Part shown: piece after piece, positions 61,222 to 64,000 of the stretch
How the letters are laid out: each line of letters starts with the position of its first letter
How positions within the stretch are numbered: position 1 is the stretch's first letter
Assembly (NCBI GenBank): GCA_965248605.1
Contig: CBDFJV010000007.1
Span: forward strand, 3,131,666 to 3,195,665
Direction: 5' to 3'
Length of the DNA: 64,000 nucleotides
Origin: CAUZJF01 sp965248605
GTDB lineage: Bacteria > Chloroflexota > Dehalococcoidia > Lucifugimonadales > CAUZJF01
Notes under the pieces: model-generated
What the model saw: the letters and a program-made list of their open reading frames with translations, nothing else
The model's database searches: none
What the model was told of the DNA's origin: nothing
Translations under genes and position numbers: made by a program

Positions 61222-64000
61222 CTACAGGGAAGGTATCTCTTTCATGGTGGTCGTGTCTTCTATTGGACCATCGACCTCGAACGGCCGAGGCCGTTCATCG
61301 TCGAAACCACCGGGCCTCTCCCCGAAGCCGTCGTCTTCGAACAGGCCAACCGGCACCTGGCTCTCTACCTCATGGAGCGCTAGCCGTTCTTTGCCCTCTT
61401 CGGACATGTCGAACCGGGCAGGGATTAGCCTTCCGATGATTACGTTTTCCTTCAGGCCCTTCAGGTAGTCTACTTTTCCGTTCAGCGCCGCCTCGGTGAG
61501 GACACGGGTCGTCTCCTGGAATGACGCGGCCGCGAGGAAGCTGTCGACGTCCAACGAAGCTCTCGTGATGCCCAGCAGTGTTGGGCTGGCGGTTGCCGGC
61601 TCGCCGCCCTCTGCGAGAATCGCCGCGTTGATGTCCTCGTACTGGTGACGAGCTACCAGCTCACCTGGAAGCAGGTCCGTGTCACCTGGACCGTCGATGC
61701 TCACCTTCCGCAGCATCTGGCCGATTACCACCTCGATGTGCTTGTTGTGGATCGGCACTCCCTGGGACCTGTAGACCCTCTGGACCTCCCCGATCAAGTA
61801 CTGTTGGACGGCCTCTCGCCCTTGGATCCCGAGTACCTGCTGAGGGCTCTTCGGGCCTGCCGTCAAAGACTGTCCGGCCGAGACGGTCTCACCGCTATCG
61901 ACGATGACGTGGGCGGCGGCCGGAATCGGATACTCGCGCTGCTCCTCGTCCGTCCACGTAATGCTCAATGAGCCCTTGTGGACGTGGACGGTTCCGGACA
62001 CTCTTGCCACGACTTCTGCAGCCTGCAGCGACTTTGCCTCGTCTTTTGCGTCCTTCTTTGTCTTCTTGGTCGCCTTCGACTTGGACGGTGGAGGCTGGGC
62101 CAGTGTGGCGCCTATAGCCACGTCGGTACCGCTTTTCACCGCGGCCTTATAGCCCTTCGACAATGGGTACTCGTCGACGTACTCCTCGTAGCTGACGACT
62201 TTGATGCTTCGACCTTCCGCGGTCTCCGACACCTCCGCGACGCCGTCGATCTCCGATAGCACGGCTTCACCTTTAGGCGACCTGGCCTCGAACAGCTCCT
62301 CGACCCTTGGGAGGCCGCTGGTAATGTCCGCCCCGGCGATGCCGCCTGTGTGGAACGTCCGCATGGTCAACTGAGTGCCGGGTTCGCCGATGCTCTGGGC
62401 CGCGATTATCCCGACGGCTTCGCCCATCATGACGGGACGCCATGTCGCAAGGGAAGCGCCGTAGCATTTGACGCAGACGCCGCGAGAGGACTCGCAGGTT
62501 AGCGGCGAGTGAACAAAGATCTGCCCCACGCCAGTTTCCGCGATTCTCCGTGCCGTGTCTTCGAAGATCAGCTCTCCGGCGTCGACGATCACTTCACCGG
62601 TCTCGGGGTCGGCGATGGGCGCCGCCGCGAACCGGCTTTTTATTCGCTCCTCGAATGAGGTGATTAGAGGCTCGTTTGGCGTGTTCTCAACGAGTACACC
62701 GTTCTCAGAACCGCAGTCGTCCGAGGTTATGGTGACCTCCTGGGCGACGTCTATCAGCCTTCGCGTCAGATAGCCACTATCCGCCGTTCTCAGTGCGGTG
62801 TCAGCGAGGCCCTTCCTGGCCCCGTGAGTGGAGATGAAGTACTCCAACACGCTGAGACCTTCGCGGAAGTTCGACTTGATGGGCCTATCGATGACCCGTC
62901 CTTTCGGATCGGACATCAGGCCTCTCATGCCGGCCATCTGCTTTATCTGGGCGATGTTACCTTTGGCGCCCGACGTGGCCATCAGGTAGATGCCCCGATA
63001 GTTGCGAAGGTTGTCTTCGATGACTTTGGTAAGGGTATCGTTGGCATCTGTCCAGATCTGGACCGCGTTCGCGTACCGCTCATCCTCCGTGATCAAGCCG
63101 TCGAGGAATTGCTGTTCGAGCAGGTCGGCCTTACGCTCGGCCTCGCCGACGATCGATTCCTTTTCCTGAGACACTTCGATGTCGTTGATCGCGATCGTTA
63201 CTCCCGACTTGGAGGCGTACTTGAAGCCCAAGTCCTTGATCGCGTCCAGTAGATCGAGCGTTTTGTCGTTCCCAAACCGCTGGTAGCACTCTCCGGTGAT
63301 GTCTTTGAGGGCGCCCTTCTCGAGCTCTTGATTGCGGAAGCCGAGCTCAGGCGGCAAGGCGTCATTGAATAGGATCCGCCCGACGGTGGTCTCTATCCAC
63401 TCTCCGGTTCCGTTGGAGCCCACCCTAACGTTGATTAGAGCTCGTAGATCGACCTGCTTTAGTTCGTAGGCCAAGCGGGCTTCTTCGAAGTTACTGAACC
63501 GGAGTCCGGTGCCGAGGGCTTCTTCCCGTACCATCGTCATGTAGTAGCAACCGAGGACCATGTCGAGCGTTGGGGCCACAATCGGCTCGGCCCGAACTAG
63601 GCGAGAGCTTGTTGTAAACACTCAACATAACCTTGTTGGCTTCTTGCACGGCTCCCTTGGAGAGCGGCACGTGCACCGCCATCTGGTCGCCGTCGAAGTC
63701 GGCGCCGAAGGCGTTACAGACCAGCGGGTGCACCTGTATGGCCCCGCCCTCGACTAGTATCGGCTTGAAAGCCTGGATCCCGAGACGGTGCAGAGTCGGT
63801 GCTCTGTTCAGAAGCACCGGCCGTTGCTTGACCACCTCTTCGAGAATGTCCCACACCTCAGGTCGCGCCCGCTCGGCAAGGCGCTTCGCGCTCTTGATGT
63901 TGTGCGCATAGCCATTGATCACCAGGCGGTTCATCACGAACGGCTTGAACAGCTCAAGCGCCATCCTCCGCGGCAGGCCGCACTCGTGGAGCTTGAGATT
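61222..64000 (-). CDS. rpoC: RNA polymerase beta' subunit, C-terminal two thirds, with a frameshift
   Basis: The 5' end lies outside the window. Segments present: LKLHECGLPRRMALELFKPF, RPVLLNRAPTLHRLGIQAF, the catalytic loop, then a bridge-helix-proximal SGAKGNIAQIKQMAGMRGLM, CxnC-type zinc site (CESSRGVCVKCYG), MGEAVGIIAAQSIGEPGTQLTMRTFHTGG, and a tail with a Lys-rich insert. The metal-binding loop reads GADFDGD (63686-63706) instead of NADFDGD. One surplus base near 63589-63590 shifts the frame within SPSSG|EPIVAPTLD; both sides are otherwise intact, so this is more likely an assembly error than a dead essential gene. Confidence 0.93.

Overview
This 64 kb window reads as one chromosomal contig of a GC-rich bacterium. 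The overall flavour (FHA protein with a C-terminal zinc ribbon, Uma2 nucleases, short FmdB proteins, hopanoid genes, REP-like 'TTCGACGGGCTCAGCACGAGCGG' repeats) suggests a Chloroflexota / Dehalococcoidia-SAR202-like lineage. That assignment is inference from protein style only; there is no rRNA here to confirm it. Coding density is high, starts are often GTG or TTG, and neighbouring genes often overlap by 1-4 bases. Four tRNA genes were found (Ser-GCT, Arg-CCG, Arg-CCT, Val-GAC). No rRNA and no CRISPR array were seen.

Layout. 1-8.8 kb: a partial unknown gene, a beta-lactamase-fold hydrolase, an FHA protein, ilvE with two membrane proteins, proB-(unknown)-proA and a Uma2 nuclease. 8.8-23.3 kb: fourteen consecutive minus-strand genes. 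From the promoter end these are a polyprenyl diphosphate synthase, hpnH, hpnG, squalene-hopene cyclase, yjbQ, hpnC, hpnD, hpnE, a 2-hydroxyacid dehydrogenase homologue, an FGGY kinase, a class II aldolase, an alpha/beta hydrolase, a small conserved protein and an SDR epimerase. They cover isoprenoid chain synthesis, the three-step HpnCDE squalene route, cyclisation and adenosylation/deadenosylation of the hopanoid side chain, then run without a break into a sugar-type module. 23.5-30 kb: an MBL hydrolase, an HMG-CoA-lyase-like enzyme, an intact IS1380-family insertion sequence, a sialidase-like protein and a methyltransferase.

30-40 kb is housekeeping: tRNA-Ser, miaB, nadA, a class III aminotransferase, nadC, a hicBA toxin-antitoxin pair, dtd, fmdB, purL, purQ and yqeY. 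40-43 kb is a scar zone: a truncated helix-turn-helix gene, a 5'-truncated small gene touching the second copy of a 136-bp repeat, and a substrate-binding-protein gene with a large internal deletion coupled to gltX. 43-53.6 kb: gltX, rluD, lspA, a ribbon-helix-helix regulator with a palindrome at its promoter, a permease, a propeller lipoprotein, a 2-hydroxyacid dehydrogenase, glmU behind a hairpin/T-tract, and a CBS/CorC protein.

53.6-61 kb is accessory: a decayed alpha/beta hydrolase, a collagen-like lipoprotein with a palindrome in its promoter, two tRNA-Arg genes, repeated integrase tails and a half tRNA marking past integrations, a BrnT/BrnA-type toxin-antitoxin pair, a winged-helix protein and a multi-pass membrane protein resembling a kinase sensor without its kinase. 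The window ends in rpoC, which has a one-base frameshift and an altered catalytic-loop motif (GADFDGD instead of NADFDGD).

The strongest novelty candidate is the continuous hopanoid plus carbohydrate-type gene run. The clearest sequence-level signals are the palindromic operators at 46.15 kb and 55.35 kb, the hairpin against the glmU start, the identical 136-bp repeats, and the tRNA-Arg integration scars.
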